Positions 41,191 to 51,976 are shown, counted from the stretch's first letter. The stretch: DNA of 64,000 nucleotides from Phaeodactylum tricornutum CCAP 1055/1 (GCF_000150955.2 NC_011677.1:721555-785554), one strand, 5' to 3'. Translations and numbers: made by a program. Notes: a model not told the origin generated them from the letters alone.

Positions 41191-41774
41191 GGTAGTGCTG
41201 TGTTTTGTGACTTGGCGATGAGTGGGCTATTCGTCGCCGGGAGAAATGTGAGAGAACCGTGATGGGGCCAGTTTTTCGTCGGCTGCGGCAAAAGCACCAT
41301 GACAGGCGGTGCAATCTGTAACAGCCTCGAAAACGTGAACAACACGTCATTTTCGATGGAATTTTCGATTATCCCAACATGTCACAGCGCCATCCACAAG
41401 TACCGCATATCCGCTTTGAGTCCCTATTGCCCAATCAATCATGCAAGACTTCTTCTTGCGGGATTCATCGTCAGTATGAACTTGCGTACACAAGCGTGTT
41501 TGAAGCAGCTACGTAGGACGAGAAGGAAACATTCAGCGTCAAAATGTATATATATACATATAAATGTCTACCTCTATATGCACTAGAACGACTAGGGATT
41601 GAGAAGCACGTACGTATGTCACCAGCCATCAACCCGGAAACGAACGCAATCGGCGTGTGGTTGCGAGCAGGCGCAAGTGTTGCCTGCGATCCTCCAACTT
41701 CGACGAAGAGGCTGTTAGGGCGATGCCCCACAGATTGTGGACCACAAAACCCCCCTTTATTACGGAAAACAACA
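41191..41774. promoter_or_regulatory. Divergent promoter of ferredoxin-like and ATP synthase gamma genes
   Basis: About 580 bp between two plastid-protein genes; could co-regulate them. Contains a short TATATATACATATAA stretch near 41550. Confidence 0.45.
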
Positions 41775-43202
41775 ATGAGATCCTTTTGCATCGCAGCCCT
41801 TTTGGCTGTGGCATCTGCCTTCACCACACAGCCAACTTCCTTCACTGTGAAGACTGCGAATGTGGGCGAACGGGCGAGTGGGGTTTTCCCTGAGCAGAGC
41901 TCTGCTCATCGCACGCGTAAAGCAACGATTGTCATGGATGGAAAAGCCAACGGTGAGTGTTCACGTAGATTCACTACGGGGCTGTACATGCGTACGTGCA
42001 GAGACCACTCCAACGACCAGAATCGCGTGTCGAGCGATGGAAATGATACGAACCATCGTTCATTAAGACAAAATCGCTTGGCTGAAAATATGCTACCTGC
42101 CGCTTTTATCGTATAGCCGTTGTCCTGTTGGTAGTTTTTCCCGTTCGGGTTCGTTTTCATTCTTGTTAGATCGCGTCCAAGATTCGGAAATCCGATACTG
42201 CTTACTGTTGATGACCCTCATGCTTGCACTGGACACTGACACAAACGCTTTCGTTAATTAACCTTTTCAGCTATCCGTGATCGAATTACTAGTGTGAAGA
42301 ACACCCGAAAGATCACTATGGCCATGAAGCTCGTTGCTGCCGCGAAGGTCCGACGTGCTCAGGATGCCGTCCTTGCAACCCGTCCCTTCTCAGAAACGCT
42401 CCAATCTGTTTTTGGTGGTCTCATTCAGCGACTAGGAGGAGAGTCTGTAGATCTTCCTCTTCTGACCGAACGTGAAGTCAAGAAGGTCACTCTGCTGGTC
42501 ATCACTGGTGACCGTGGTCTCTGCGGAGGGTACAATTCCTTCATGATCAAGAAGGCTGAAGCCCGTTTCAACGAATTGAAGAAGAACGGTGTTGAAGCCG
42601 ATTTGATTTTAGTTGGAAAGAAGGGTATTGCCTACTTTGAGCGACGTGGATTTCCCATCCGGAAAAAGTACGAAACCGGCCAGAACCCAACGGCCAAGCA
42701 GGCTCTCGCCATCGCCGAGGAAGTCTCCAGCACTTTCCTCTCCGGAGAGTCTGATGCCGTCGAACTTCTTTACACCAAGTTCGTATCCCTCATCGCATCT
42801 AGCCCCAGTATTCGTACCTTGGTCCCCTTCTCTGCTAGCGATATTACCGCCAAGGGTGACGAAGTCTTCCAACTCACTTCTGAGTCCGGGCAATTTGGTG
42901 TGGAGCGCACAGAACTTGACGTGGCGGCGCCCCAGGAATTCCCCAACGATATGATCTTCGAACAGGATCCCATCCAGATTGTAAACGCTATCCTTCCGCT
43001 GTACTTGAACGGCCAGATCCTCCGTACTCTACAGGAGTCCGTCGCATCCGAGCTTGCCGCACGTATGCAGTCCATGCAAAGTGCCAGTGACAACGCCGGA
43101 TCGCTCGCCAAACAGTTGAACTTGGAATACAATCGTGCTCGTCAGGCCGCTGTGACCCAAGAACTTCTCGAAATTGTTTCGGGAGCATCTGCTCTGGAAT
43201 AA
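41775..43202 (+). CDS. atpC: Plastid ATP synthase CF1 gamma subunit
   Basis: Exons 41775-41952 and 42271-43202 give 369 residues. The pre-sequence is FCIAALLAVASA|FTT. The mature N-terminal helix IRDRITSVKNTRKITMAMK and the C-terminal helix SDNAGSLAKQLNLEYNRARQAAVTQELLEI form the rotor coiled coil. ITGDRGLCGGYN is the conserved central block. It is the rotating shaft of the thylakoid ATP synthase. The green-lineage regulatory insert with its two cysteines (redox switch) is absent around FSASDITAKGDEVFQL, as expected for algae with red-derived plastids. This gene is nuclear. The second exon alone begins near the conserved helix, so exon 1 is entirely targeting sequence. Confidence 0.95.
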
Positions 43203-43304
43203 ATTATACTTAACACCTAAGCAACAAATATGTTCTATCTCTCATTTGAATCGCTCGAGCTCTTCCATTGAAATGCGCGAATTAGAATCTAGCGTTCATC
43301 CCGA

Positions 43305-44054
43305 GAAAGGTAGGAAACACTGCGTGCTTTCAGGACCAGTATATAACCTTCGGCTTCGCGTGTATTTGTCGTGAGAATCACATCCATTTCGGGTTGCTCA
43401 CAACCGACAAGAGACGATACTCCGAGAGCGGCTGCCGGCAAATATATGGCATGACCGATAAAGCATAGTTTGAAGTTATCTTCATGCGAACCTACCACGG
43501 CGTGTGGACAATCACATTGCACGCCATCTGTGCGTACGCTCCCAGCACACGCTTTGCAACAAGCCGATCGTTTTCGTTTGGATTATTCAGATAGTTGGAC
43601 AAAGGAGCGTACCCTAGCTTTCTGAATAAGAGACTTTCGTCCGGTTGCATCGCACCGTCGTACAAGCCTTTTACAGATTAAAGCTCTACAGAAGCATCTG
43701 AAGCTGCAAAGAAAAGCTCGGCTGTTTCTATTGTCCGAGGCGCTGGAGATACGAGAGCTCGTGAGAAGAAAGGTTTCAATACTTTTCCAAAGGATCTTCC
43801 TGCTTTGTAGCTTGATCACGTCCTTCAGCTGAAAGAAGTCGATCAAAGTCGATGCCATTCTCCGCTTGTCCAGTCTTGCCGTGCCGCAAAAATAGGATCT
43901 TTTTCACTCCAGCATCATGCGCCAATTCTAGAAGATTTTCAGATTGATATGAAGGCTTTCCTGGCAGGCATTCATGCAATGCACGCACTGAAGCAACGTT
44001 GAATAAGATAGCTGTCTTTCCAACGAGCATTTGTTTAGCTGACTGTATGGCCAT
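43305..44054 (-). pseudogene. Broken SixA-like histidine phosphatase gene
   Basis: From ATG 44054 the frame encodes about 80 good residues including the catalytic LFLRHGKT motif (KKILFLRHGKTGQAENGIDF) and LLSAEGRDQAT. The sequence then continues in another frame (FGKVLKPFF, LVSPAPRTIETAELFFAA), meets an in-frame stop near 43685, goes on (KGLYDGAMQPDESLLF), and shifts again before the second catalytic histidine (CFIGHAIYLPAAALGV) and the end at 43305. The family hydrolyses phosphohistidine or phosphate esters; both histidines would be present in an intact copy. Two shifts and one stop indicate a pseudogene, unless they are sequence errors or small introns. Confidence 0.7.
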
Positions 44055-44288
44055 CTTTGAAGTGTGAAGAACTTCGCCGGTACGCGAAGCCGATCGCCTG
44101 TGCGTTCCGTTTGATAGAGAGCTGAAAAGCTAGCAAGATACATTCTCAAAACAGGCATGGAAATTCATTAGTTTAAACAAACCCAGACGCACTTCCTACA
44201 TTGCATATTGAGATGCCCTAGCAGTAGTTTTGTTACACTTTTTGTTTCACGAGGATCGACGATTACTTCTCTTCTATAGTCTGTGTGA

Positions 44289-47213
44289 TCAGAAAGTTTT
44301 GGCTCGATGAAGTTCAGGTTCAGACGTCGTCCCCCTGCTGTTGAGCTTGCCATGGTCGAACGAGACACCATTCGAAATTGGCATCGAGTTCGCCTTCTTC
44401 CGACGAAGTCTTAAGAACCGGGATGTTCGTTTGGACGACAACGCCGATGATGAATCTAGTTTCGGTATTGGATGGAGCACTTGTTTTCCGGCATCCTGAA
44501 CCATTACTTCGTTTTCTGGAATTGGATTGTAAACGGCTCTATCTGATATAGCTGGGTTCTCGTCAGTGCTCAAAGAGCTCACCATGCTTTGTGCATACTT
44601 TGCCTTTGCAGCTTTTGAAATGTTATTTGTGTCCGCTTTCTGGTCGATGATGCCCTCGCTGCTGGAAAAGCGGTTTTGTCTGGCCAAAACCGTGAACAAA
44701 ACCAAAACACTTAAAAGAAAGACCGAGGTGTACGAGAACAGCGTCCGAGCTGTACAGAATGCCTCCATCCGCCATAAGTCCACCTCGATCTTTCCCTCGT
44801 GGCTATCAACGGAGTACTTGACGAACCTTGAGACTTGCTCAACAGATGAAGTCACAAAGGAAGTACTCCGGAAAAAGAGATCCTCAAACTTTCGTCCAAC
44901 AAAATGTGAGTGTACGAAATAGGTCCAGATGAGCCTAGCAGATTGACGTAACACTCTTAGAAGAACAGCCACGGCGCCTTGGAAAAACTCGGACGAATCA
45001 TAGAGCACCGCCGAAACCGAAGGCGGGAATGCTGGTAATGTGCGTTCAAGTATTTTCCCTATTTTTCTGTATGCGTACACCGAGCTCCATACTCCCAATC
45101 GTAGGCATACGTTCCCCGTCGCTTTCAGAAGGCTTGCTCCGTAAATTCCGAATGAACTTGCAGCTACCCCCAGCCGTACATTATCGCTGTAGAAGTTTTT
45201 AATGTGCCGTCCAGTCTTTGATCCAAGTTCCAATGCAGAAAAGACATAGACGAGGGAAATGTCACAAACAATAAAATGTATCACAGTGCACACGGCAAGA
45301 TAAAGAACAGTTCCAATATCTTGAAGAGCTGAGCGCCACCAAGTATCAGCGGAAGCCCACTTTACTGAGAGAATTTTGGCCAAAAGAAGAGGATGCAAGA
45401 ACACAAACAATGTGCTCATCAACACAACCACCACAATAGTTCGAGTCCACAGGCCATGGCGATGCAATTTGCTTGTTGCTTTGTGCCAGAATGTACGAGC
45501 CTCTTCGACGGCGAACATAGCAGAACTCGGCGTCCGGGATATCTCGGTCTGAAAACCTGTTGTCGATACCGTTGCCTTCGGCCTATCAATGGTCCTACGA
45601 GCTTTTGCTGCTTTCAGTTCCTGCAATCTTTCCTGTTTATCGGAAGAAAAGTCCTTCGGGAGGAGACGACTGGCTGCTATTTGTCGTGTTTCTGCGATGG
45701 CAGCATCTTTTCGTTCCTGTGTCTTTTGCTCGATATCTCGAAGGTAAGTCGAGATTGGGTTTTTACTCCATACCGACCCTACCGACCGACTGCTTAATTC
45801 GGACACAGATCCGTCTCCATAGTCTGCTCTCCTTGGTGGAGTTGTGTGGACGGTCAAACTCAAATTCTGTACTATTGCGCCTCGTGTTTCAAAGCGTTCA
45901 CCACGGTTTGCTCTTCGTTCAGCCAGTGCATTCTCCTTGCGTTGTTGTTCTTCCGTCAGCTCAAACGCAGGAACAGCAGGCATTTTCCAGCCGTGCGCTT
46001 TGCATACTGCCTGAAACTTTTGCATCAGCCAGTGTTTGTAGAAATCCTCGTGCTCTCTCATTTTTCGAGCGTGCTCGTTGCTGACGGGATTCTTCAATAC
46101 CTTTTTGGTAGCAGCTTGTAGCTTCGCTAGCATAACGCCTGCCAAGTGTTTCATCAGAAACTCAAGCAGTGACTGTGGCAGAAATGCCATGTTGGGATCA
46201 ATATTGGCAACAATTCGTGTCTTTGCTGACGTCGGGGACAAGACGTGAATCACCGATTCGAACTTGCGGATTGTCATCCGTCCACTTCCTCTTCGTTTCG
46301 GTACCGGAGGGATTCCTAGATCGTTCAAAATCGGATCTTCCGACAGAAACGGGTCTTCCGGTGGCGGCGCATCTGGTGGTCGATCATGAACGCCTTGACC
46401 AACCAACAAAATACTGCCATCCTCAATAATATTATCGCAACCGATTGCCCGAAAGCACCCATCACGAGCTACACCGAAATGTGGCAAACCGATCATAAAC
46501 CAACCGACGGTGTCGAGCTTATCCAAGTCGGCCACCGTCATCGATGACGAACAAAACGGAGCCCATTTGTAGTGCAGATCCACCTCTTTCAGAACGCAAA
46601 TTTGTTCAAACAATGGAACGCCTTCAATCTCGCCTTCCAGTTTCACACTCAAGCTCTGGTCTTCCTCTCTTCTGTAGAATGTTTTAATCCCAAAATGTGT
46701 TGATGCGTACGTCCATTCGTCGTCCTCGTTGAGATTATGTAGAGCTTTTCGAAAGATACGGACGCGGTTCTGAGCAAAATAAAGAACAGAAAGGGTAAGA
46801 AAAAGGCATGAAACAAGTATTGAGTCCAACCTTTCATACCAATTCGTTGTTCGTACCTCCAATTTGTCAATGGCCGCCTTATTGGAATTTAGAATCTCCT
46901 TGGCACGGTCCAGCTCTTCCCGGTCGAGCTGCTCGGTCTCTAATTTCGCCGATTCTTTCCTTATGATAATTGCCAGTCGGCTTGGTTTGCGTTTGCTGCT
47001 CCTTGTACTGTTCCTGGTGACAATCGCCTCTTGTTCTTTTATACGACGTCGCACATCCTTTAACAAGTCGTGCGCCGTCAAATGTCGCTCGTCCTCGATG
47101 AAATCAAATACTCTCTCTGCGTCCTTCCCAAGAGAAGGACCGGGATCACCAGAATCGCCTGTCGTACAGGGTGGTCGTATGTTAAACCTCGAATGATGGG
47201 GCGTTGGGGACAT
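44289..47213 (-). CDS. START-domain multi-pass membrane protein
   Basis: Exons 47213-46857 and 46769-44289; the 87-nt intron (GTACGA to GCTCAG) keeps frame. The product is about 945 residues. It has a charged helical N-terminal region (residues 30-120) and a START-like lipid-binding domain (about 130-380: FGIKTFYRREEDQSLSVK, IEGVPLFEQICVLKEVDLHY, VGWFMIGLPHFG and SVIHVLSPTSAKTRIVANID). A basic disordered linker follows, then several hydrophobic helices between about 620 and 830. The polar tail ends in RAKTF. Lipid transfer or sensing at a membrane contact is likely; ligand unknown. If the intron is read through, it adds a hydrophobic stretch (LVSCLFLTLSVLYFA) that could mimic a membrane helix. 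Confidence 0.8.
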   Translation of the reverse strand: MSPTPHHSRFNIRPPCTTGDSGDPGPSLGKDAERVFDFIEDERHLTAHDLLKDVRRRIKEQEAIVTRNSTRSSKRKPSRLAIIIRKESAKLETEQLDREELDRAKEILNSNKAAIDKLEVRTTNWYERLDSILVSCLFLTLSVLYFAQNRVRIFRKALHNLNEDDEWTYASTHFGIKTFYRREEDQSLSVKLEGEIEGVPLFEQICVLKEVDLHYKWAPFCSSSMTVADLDKLDTVGWFMIGLPHFGVARDGCFRAIGCDNIIEDGSILLVGQGVHDRPPDAPPPEDPFLSEDPILNDLGIPPVPKRRGSGRMTIRKFESVIHVLSPTSAKTRIVANIDPNMAFLPQSLLEFLMKHLAGVMLAKLQAATKKVLKNPVSNEHARKMREHEDFYKHWLMQKFQAVCKAHGWKMPAVPAFELTEEQQRKENALAERRANRGERFETRGAIVQNLSLTVHTTPPRRADYGDGSVSELSSRSVGSVWSKNPISTYLRDIEQKTQERKDAAIAETRQIAASRLLPKDFSSDKQERLQELKAAKARRTIDRPKATVSTTGFQTEISRTPSSAMFAVEEARTFWHKATSKLHRHGLWTRTIVVVVLMSTLFVFLHPLLLAKILSVKWASADTWWRSALQDIGTVLYLAVCTVIHFIVCDISLVYVFSALELGSKTGRHIKNFYSDNVRLGVAASSFGIYGASLLKATGNVCLRLGVWSSVYAYRKIGKILERTLPAFPPSVSAVLYDSSEFFQGAVAVLLRVLRQSARLIWTYFVHSHFVGRKFEDLFFRSTSFVTSSVEQVSRFVKYSVDSHEGKIEVDLWRMEAFCTARTLFSYTSVFLLSVLVLFTVLARQNRFSSSEGIIDQKADTNNISKAAKAKYAQSMVSSLSTDENPAISDRAVYNPIPENEVMVQDAGKQVLHPIPKLDSSSALSSKRTSRFLRLRRKKANSMPISNGVSFDHGKLNSRGTTSEPELHRAKTF

Positions 47214-47784
47214 TATTGACTACCGGCGAGATGGCGTTCCGTCTAGGGTATCCACACGGGCTGCGCTCCCCGGTCGAATTCAAAGTGTCCTTCCGGTCGA
47301 GCGGATAGCGAGGCTGGCAAGGAACCAACGTTTCGCCCGACGAAAGCTCCCGGTGTGTCTTACACTTTTGAATTGCGTTACCAAGAGCTTTTAGAAACCC
47401 CGAGAATATTACTTGATTGAAACGGAGGGTTGTGGCTGACGGTGGGAATGGATGAACAACGTCGAAGGACACGCAGGTGTCCGGCTCTCGCCGTTTCGAA
47501 CGGCGGGCTCACAGTCAAGCGCTCGGGAAGCTGCAGGGGCGTGTGCCAGAAAACTCAACGGAGCAGTCATTTTCGGTGTCGTCGACCATAATATGAAAAA
47601 TCAGCGAATCCACGATTCCAATACACTCATGAATGTCTTACAAGACATGTGATTTTTTATCAGTCGGACACCGGTTTGGAGTCTATTTTTTGAAATATAA
47701 CGAAACTTGTTTACCATCGCAAAAGTGGCGTTTCCTCGTTCCTAATGTAAATTGCATCCTTCCTTTTGACAACATCAAGGAAAT
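47214..47784. promoter_or_regulatory. Divergent intergenic region
   Basis: About 570 bp between the START and Nudix genes; no gene recognised. Confidence 0.4.
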
Positions 47785-48606
47785 ATGGGGTCTGATCTAG
47801 GTTTGACACGAAAGCCTAGCACATCGTGGAGGCGACCGTTCGGCACTCCATGCATGGCAAATGCCGCCAAAGTGGTAGGTATTGGTCTCGTTTCGATTTG
47901 GCTTTTTTCGTTCATACAGTCGTCGGTTGTCACATTTATGCCAAGGCAGGCAGGAAGCTGTACCATATCGTTTGGGGATTACAAAGGATCGGAATACATC
48001 ACCGACAGTACGGTCGGACTTCCAAAATGCCTCGTGCAGAGTCGATTCCTCAAAGTACAGCAGCACCGGGTCCGAATGCCGCCAGATTCCGACAACATTA
48101 TTGATGACTGGCTATGGATCGACTACCACGATCGGATCAACGTACTCGTCGAAGCCCCCGTCGAACAAGATAATTCCCAGGAAAGGCACTTTTACGTGTT
48201 TGAGCAATCCAAATACGCCTTGGAAAACCGCAATTCAATCGCAATCGTAGGGGGCATTATCGAACCTGGCGAACAAGCCGAACAGGCTGCACAACGAGAA
48301 GTCGCCGAAGAAATGCACGTTTCGTGTCTGACATTTAAATTATTGGGACGCTTTCGGACGGACGTCAATCGTGGTATGGGCTGGACAAATAGCTTCCTCG
48401 CTTTGGACTGTAAGAAAATTACGGAACGAAGTTTTTCAAACGACGCATTCAATGTGGAGGAAGTTGGCGTTGCGGATACGGAACGGCAAGATCTGCAAAC
48501 TGTTCCACTTTCAAAACTTAGAGAGCTCGCTGCGCAAGGAAAGTTTCTAGAAATCCAGTGGACAGCAACCGTTGCTACTGCGTTATTACAGCCAGAACTA
48601 CAATAG
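47785..48606 (+). CDS. Membrane-anchored Nudix hydrolase
   Basis: A 273-residue intronless protein. A single hydrophobic helix lies at about residues 28-50 (VVGIGLVSIWLFSFIQSSVV) after a basic N-terminus. The Nudix domain follows with the box GGIIEPGEQAEQAAQREVAE, continuing EMHV. The catalytic REVAEE core and the first Glu are present, but the usual Gly after the glutamates is His. Closest in style to ADP-sugar pyrophosphatases (ADPRase/NUDT5 type), which split nucleoside diphosphate-linked sugars. Substrate unproven. Its stop is 86 bp from the convergent TLC gene. Confidence 0.85.
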   Translation: MGSDLGLTRKPSTSWRRPFGTPCMANAAKVVGIGLVSIWLFSFIQSSVVTFMPRQAGSCTISFGDYKGSEYITDSTVGLPKCLVQSRFLKVQQHRVRMPPDSDNIIDDWLWIDYHDRINVLVEAPVEQDNSQERHFYVFEQSKYALENRNSIAIVGGIIEPGEQAEQAAQREVAEEMHVSCLTFKLLGRFRTDVNRGMGWTNSFLALDCKKITERSFSNDAFNVEEVGVADTERQDLQTVPLSKLRELAAQGKFLEIQWTATVATALLQPELQ

Positions 48607-48692
48607 CAAGCGCAAGAGAGTCTATCCCTCCTCGCGCACTGGTCATTATTGTTGGTAGTGATTGTTCTAATCAATACCACAGAACCATTGCA

Positions 48693-49559
48693 CTACCCCA
48701 AAACTACCTTATATCCCTCATCAAAAATCAGCGTCAACCAATACAGTTGGAGTAGACCAAGGGGCAAGTTCAGGCCCAGGTAAAGGTACAAGACCCATTC
48801 TTTTGTTGGTCTCAGCTTACTCGCTTGGCCTGATTTCATTACAGCTGTTATATCCAACAAAAGTTGATAGCTTACAGGCCACCATAGTAGCACGCGGTAA
48901 TATATAAAACCAGCAGCAAACAGAGGTCCACAAACGGCATTGACAAGCGAATCATAAATCGTCCCGGGAACCGGTGGAAAGTACCTCCCCAGGTCGACGA
49001 ATACGAGGAAAATGCTGCTCAGCTCAGAACATCCCAAAAAAAAGACACCATAAAATTGGAGATAAGTGTAGCGGATCGAAAACCAACCCACTGTTGCCGC
49101 TATAAGGTGATGGCAGAGCATAAGGGGCGTTCGATGTTCCGGAATCAACAAAGAAATGAAAAAATCCCAGAATTGGAAAGTGAAGTTGACAGAGGCCAGC
49201 CATTCTGCTTCCGGGAGATATCCAAACAATCTACCTTCAGGAGTGGGAGGTATTGCCGTATGGGCTCTACGAGAAACGTGCCACGTCCAGAATCCCACAC
49301 TGCCGGTAATGAAGATCGCTAATCCACTCGATACTTGAAAGGCGAAAAGGTCTGGTCGATAGCACGGCTCTCCCTCAGGCACAAGCCGACAGAAGTCTGG
49401 AGCTGGTGGCGGTAAACCCAGAATCGACGGAGATTTGGCGAAAAGATGACACAAACTAGCATAAACTACGGTAAGAAACGAAATCCCGCTAAGAATGAAA
49501 GGCGCCATTCGACGAGCACCGGACGGGATCTCTGCGGCAGCTTCTGCGTTTCCTGTCAT
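48693..49559 (-). CDS. TLC-domain multi-pass membrane protein
   Basis: A 288-residue intronless protein with about seven hydrophobic helices. The TLC (TRAM-LAG1-CLN8) core shows the HH-containing helix MLCHHLIAATVGWFSIRY and the following FFLGCSELSSIFLVFVDLGRYF. The family includes ceramide synthases and TMEM56/TLCD lipid-handling proteins. Ceramide synthase-specific extra features are not evident, so a TLCD-like lipid role in ER membranes is more likely. The ATG at 49559 is used. Confidence 0.82.
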   Translation of the reverse strand: MTGNAEAAAEIPSGARRMAPFILSGISFLTVVYASLCHLFAKSPSILGLPPPAPDFCRLVPEGEPCYRPDLFAFQVSSGLAIFITGSVGFWTWHVSRRAHTAIPPTPEGRLFGYLPEAEWLASVNFTFQFWDFFISLLIPEHRTPLMLCHHLIAATVGWFSIRYTYLQFYGVFFLGCSELSSIFLVFVDLGRYFPPVPGTIYDSLVNAVCGPLFAAGFIYYRVLLWWPVSYQLLLDITAVMKSGQASKLRPTKEWVLYLYLGLNLPLGLLQLYWLTLIFDEGYKVVLG

Positions 49560-50051
49560 TGCCTAGAAACACTTCTTCTTTATGAGTAAACGACAAGTGG
49601 ATGGGAATAGCCACAGTAATATGAACACCTTCGGTGCCCCTTCATTTTCGATCGGCTTCGCCGTCGAAGATTCCTTACAGTTAATGTAAGACAGAGTGCA
49701 TCGCTGGATTTCGACTGTCCACGTTATACGGGTGATGTAAGTCGTGCGAGAGTACGAATGATGCATCCCCCCCTCCCTGTTTTGTTCAAAAATGCATGTA
49801 TGTACACTGATATTGCAGGATTTTTAGGAATTGGGACTGGCCGTGTCGTGTCGTCTGTGACTAGGATTTCACTCGGAGCACCATAAATGATTTTGATGCC
49901 CTTCAAACTCTTGTTTCATGTTACAATTAATGCTTGCGTTTGTCTCCCTCTGTTCACATTCAAGACACTTGCTATTGTAAAGCGAGACTTCGAAGAGCAA
50001 CAATACGCAGAACATTGGTGAACGCTTCTTCCAGAGTTTTAGAAAAAGACG
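49560..50051. promoter_or_regulatory. Divergent intergenic region
   Basis: About 490 bp; contains the near-palindrome CTTACAGTTAATGTAAG at 49674-49690. No gene. Confidence 0.4.
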
Positions 50052-50849
50052 ATGAAAGCGTCGGCATGTAGTTTTGCGCTTTGTTTTGGCGTGATATCCA
50101 GTGCACTTTCTTTCCGGATCCATCGGAGCGCCTTGATATCGTCTAGGAATGTAGACCTCACAATTTTGCACGAGCGCAGAAAGAGGCAGGAATACAGGAA
50201 CGCGGCAACTCAAGTTCTCTCTAATTTTATGGAAAAAGGGGAATCTGCTAGCGATGACGTCGACCCGATCGATCGGATCGATTTCAATGCGCCAAAGTTG
50301 TCTAGCAAGTTGGATCTAAAAACGCTAGCGGTCGCATTGGACGCAGAGCTTTATGAGAAAGAGTGGTTTGTGACCGGAAACGTTAATCCAATTTATTTTG
50401 CAGACTCATTTCGATTCGAGGATCCGGACGTGAAGTTGGATGGGATTGAGGATTATGCTCGGGGTGTCTACAAACTATTCGATCAGAACACGGCGCGAGC
50501 CGAAATAATTGCAACTGAAGTGAGTGAGAAGACTCCTAATACAGTCACTTGCACTTGGAGGCTGTCAGGAAGAGTAAAGATCGGTCCTGGTTTGACAATC
50601 AAGCCCTACATTGTATATACTGACTTTACAGTCGATCCGAATTCTGGTTTGATTACTCTGCAGGAGGATCGATTTAGCATCCCCCAATGGGATATTTTGC
50701 TAAGCGCTCTCTTTCCGTTTCTTATTGGGAACGTCGCTTCTCCGCCAGCTCCGCCAGTGGAACCACGCGTTGCTCCGGTACTGCCTCAGATGGTGGGCAG
50801 GACGCGAGGCCCTCTTGCTGTGTTCTCGAACTTTTTCCAAAACCAATAA
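50052..50849 (+). CDS. Plastid-targeted DUF2358-family protein
   Basis: A 265-residue intronless protein. The pre-sequence is MKASACSFALCFGVISSALS|FRIHR, plastid-type. The mature domain (about residues 85-225) includes LAVALDAELYEKEWFVTGN, YFADSFRFEDPDVKLDGIEDY, TCTWRLSGRVKIGPGLTIKP and DPNSGLITLQEDRFSIPQWD. This NTF2/SnoaL-like pattern is that of DUF2358, found in plant and algal plastids, with no established biochemical role. A hydrophobic C-terminal part (LLSALFPFLIG) could contact membrane. Confidence 0.8.
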   Translation: MKASACSFALCFGVISSALSFRIHRSALISSRNVDLTILHERRKRQEYRNAATQVLSNFMEKGESASDDVDPIDRIDFNAPKLSSKLDLKTLAVALDAELYEKEWFVTGNVNPIYFADSFRFEDPDVKLDGIEDYARGVYKLFDQNTARAEIIATEVSEKTPNTVTCTWRLSGRVKIGPGLTIKPYIVYTDFTVDPNSGLITLQEDRFSIPQWDILLSALFPFLIGNVASPPAPPVEPRVAPVLPQMVGRTRGPLAVFSNFFQNQ

Positions 50850-51010
50850 AACAGTTGTCTAAGCCTTTGCCATTTGTAGATGCTCTGTATGTTTGTTCTT
50901 TGAGACGTCGGACTTTGGTTGGTTCTCTTGAAGGAAACAACTTATAGCAGTATCTGGGGAAGAAATTGGAAACAATCTAAAGGACTTTTAGTTGAAAACT
51001 ACGGCTACAC

Positions 51011-51668
51011 CTATGGACCCTTTGCTGTCTCAGCAGCGTTCGGCTTCATTGCGAAGCTTTCCGTGAACTCTCGAGCCCGTCTAAGAGCTTCTGGTTCGTT
51101 ACTTTTCCAAACTTCTGCTACATTGTTGTCAAGCGGGTCATCCGGATTGGGTGCCGACAGCAGTGCCTGAATTGACAACAAAACTGTTCGAATTTGCAAA
51201 GCCGGACTCCACTTATCCTTTAGAATATCCAGGCAAATTCTTCCCAACTTGTCGACGTTTGGGTGATATATTTTAGTCAGAAACCGCACTTTTGGAGGTG
51301 CCATTGGGTAGTCCGAAGGTAAGAAAAGCTCTAGCTGAAACACGCCGCGCTCGTACGGGGAATCGGTAGGCCCTTCGATAGCTACAGCGAAATAACGCAA
51401 GTTATCTTGATAAGGAGTCGCGCTAATTCCTGCGACCGGCTCCGCAATCAGACGTTGAGTTTCCTTCAAACAAGAGAGAACTATTTGTAAGAATAGGAAG
51501 TTTAAAACGAAAACGTTGCGATGGAAAAGCACCTCGCTCGGAACGCAATCAGAGCAACCGCGCGATCCAGAAATGCCATTTCTCGCTCTTTTTTAAATGC
51601 CCCTTTCAGAAGCCTTTTCTCGCAATTACCTTAACGATCCGACGAGGGAGGGGGCCAACTGACGCCAT
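51011..51668 (-). CDS. UBC13: Ubiquitin-conjugating enzyme E2 UBC13 (UBE2N type)
   Basis: Exons 51668-51630 and 51463-51011 (GTAATT to TTGAAG) give 163 residues. The short first exon supplies [13 protein letters not shown], the conserved UBC13 start, joined to [17 protein letters not shown]. The active-site cysteine is C90 in [37 protein letters not shown] and [15 protein letters not shown] are typical. With a Uev partner it builds Lys63-linked ubiquitin chains in DNA damage tolerance and signalling. The C-terminus is about ten residues longer than in animals. Divergent from the alcohol dehydrogenase gene by 308 bp. Confidence 0.92.
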
Positions 51669-51976
51669 TGTCACTAATTGTAGTAACCTTGCTCCGATGA
51701 AAAACCCTTTCTTCTTGGTCCCAACGGTTGCGAACTGCTTCGTGCTGTCTCGAGACAGAGCTTTGCCATTGAATAAAATGACCTCGGGCTTTCTGAAACA
51801 TGTTTTGCAAGATTCCGTCAATCGCTGCATTCCGTTTTAAAAACCAAAATTACCTAGATAGCCCACAGTCAGTCCCTGTCGAACGAAGTCTTGCCGGAGC
51901 CTCGGGTTCCAAATTTGCAAATTGCCTATCGATTGAAGTGAGGATTTTACATCGTATAGTCCTTTCGATATACTAG
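51669..51976. promoter_or_regulatory. Short divergent promoter region
   Basis: 308 bp must hold the promoters of both UBC13 and the alcohol dehydrogenase. Confidence 0.4.
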
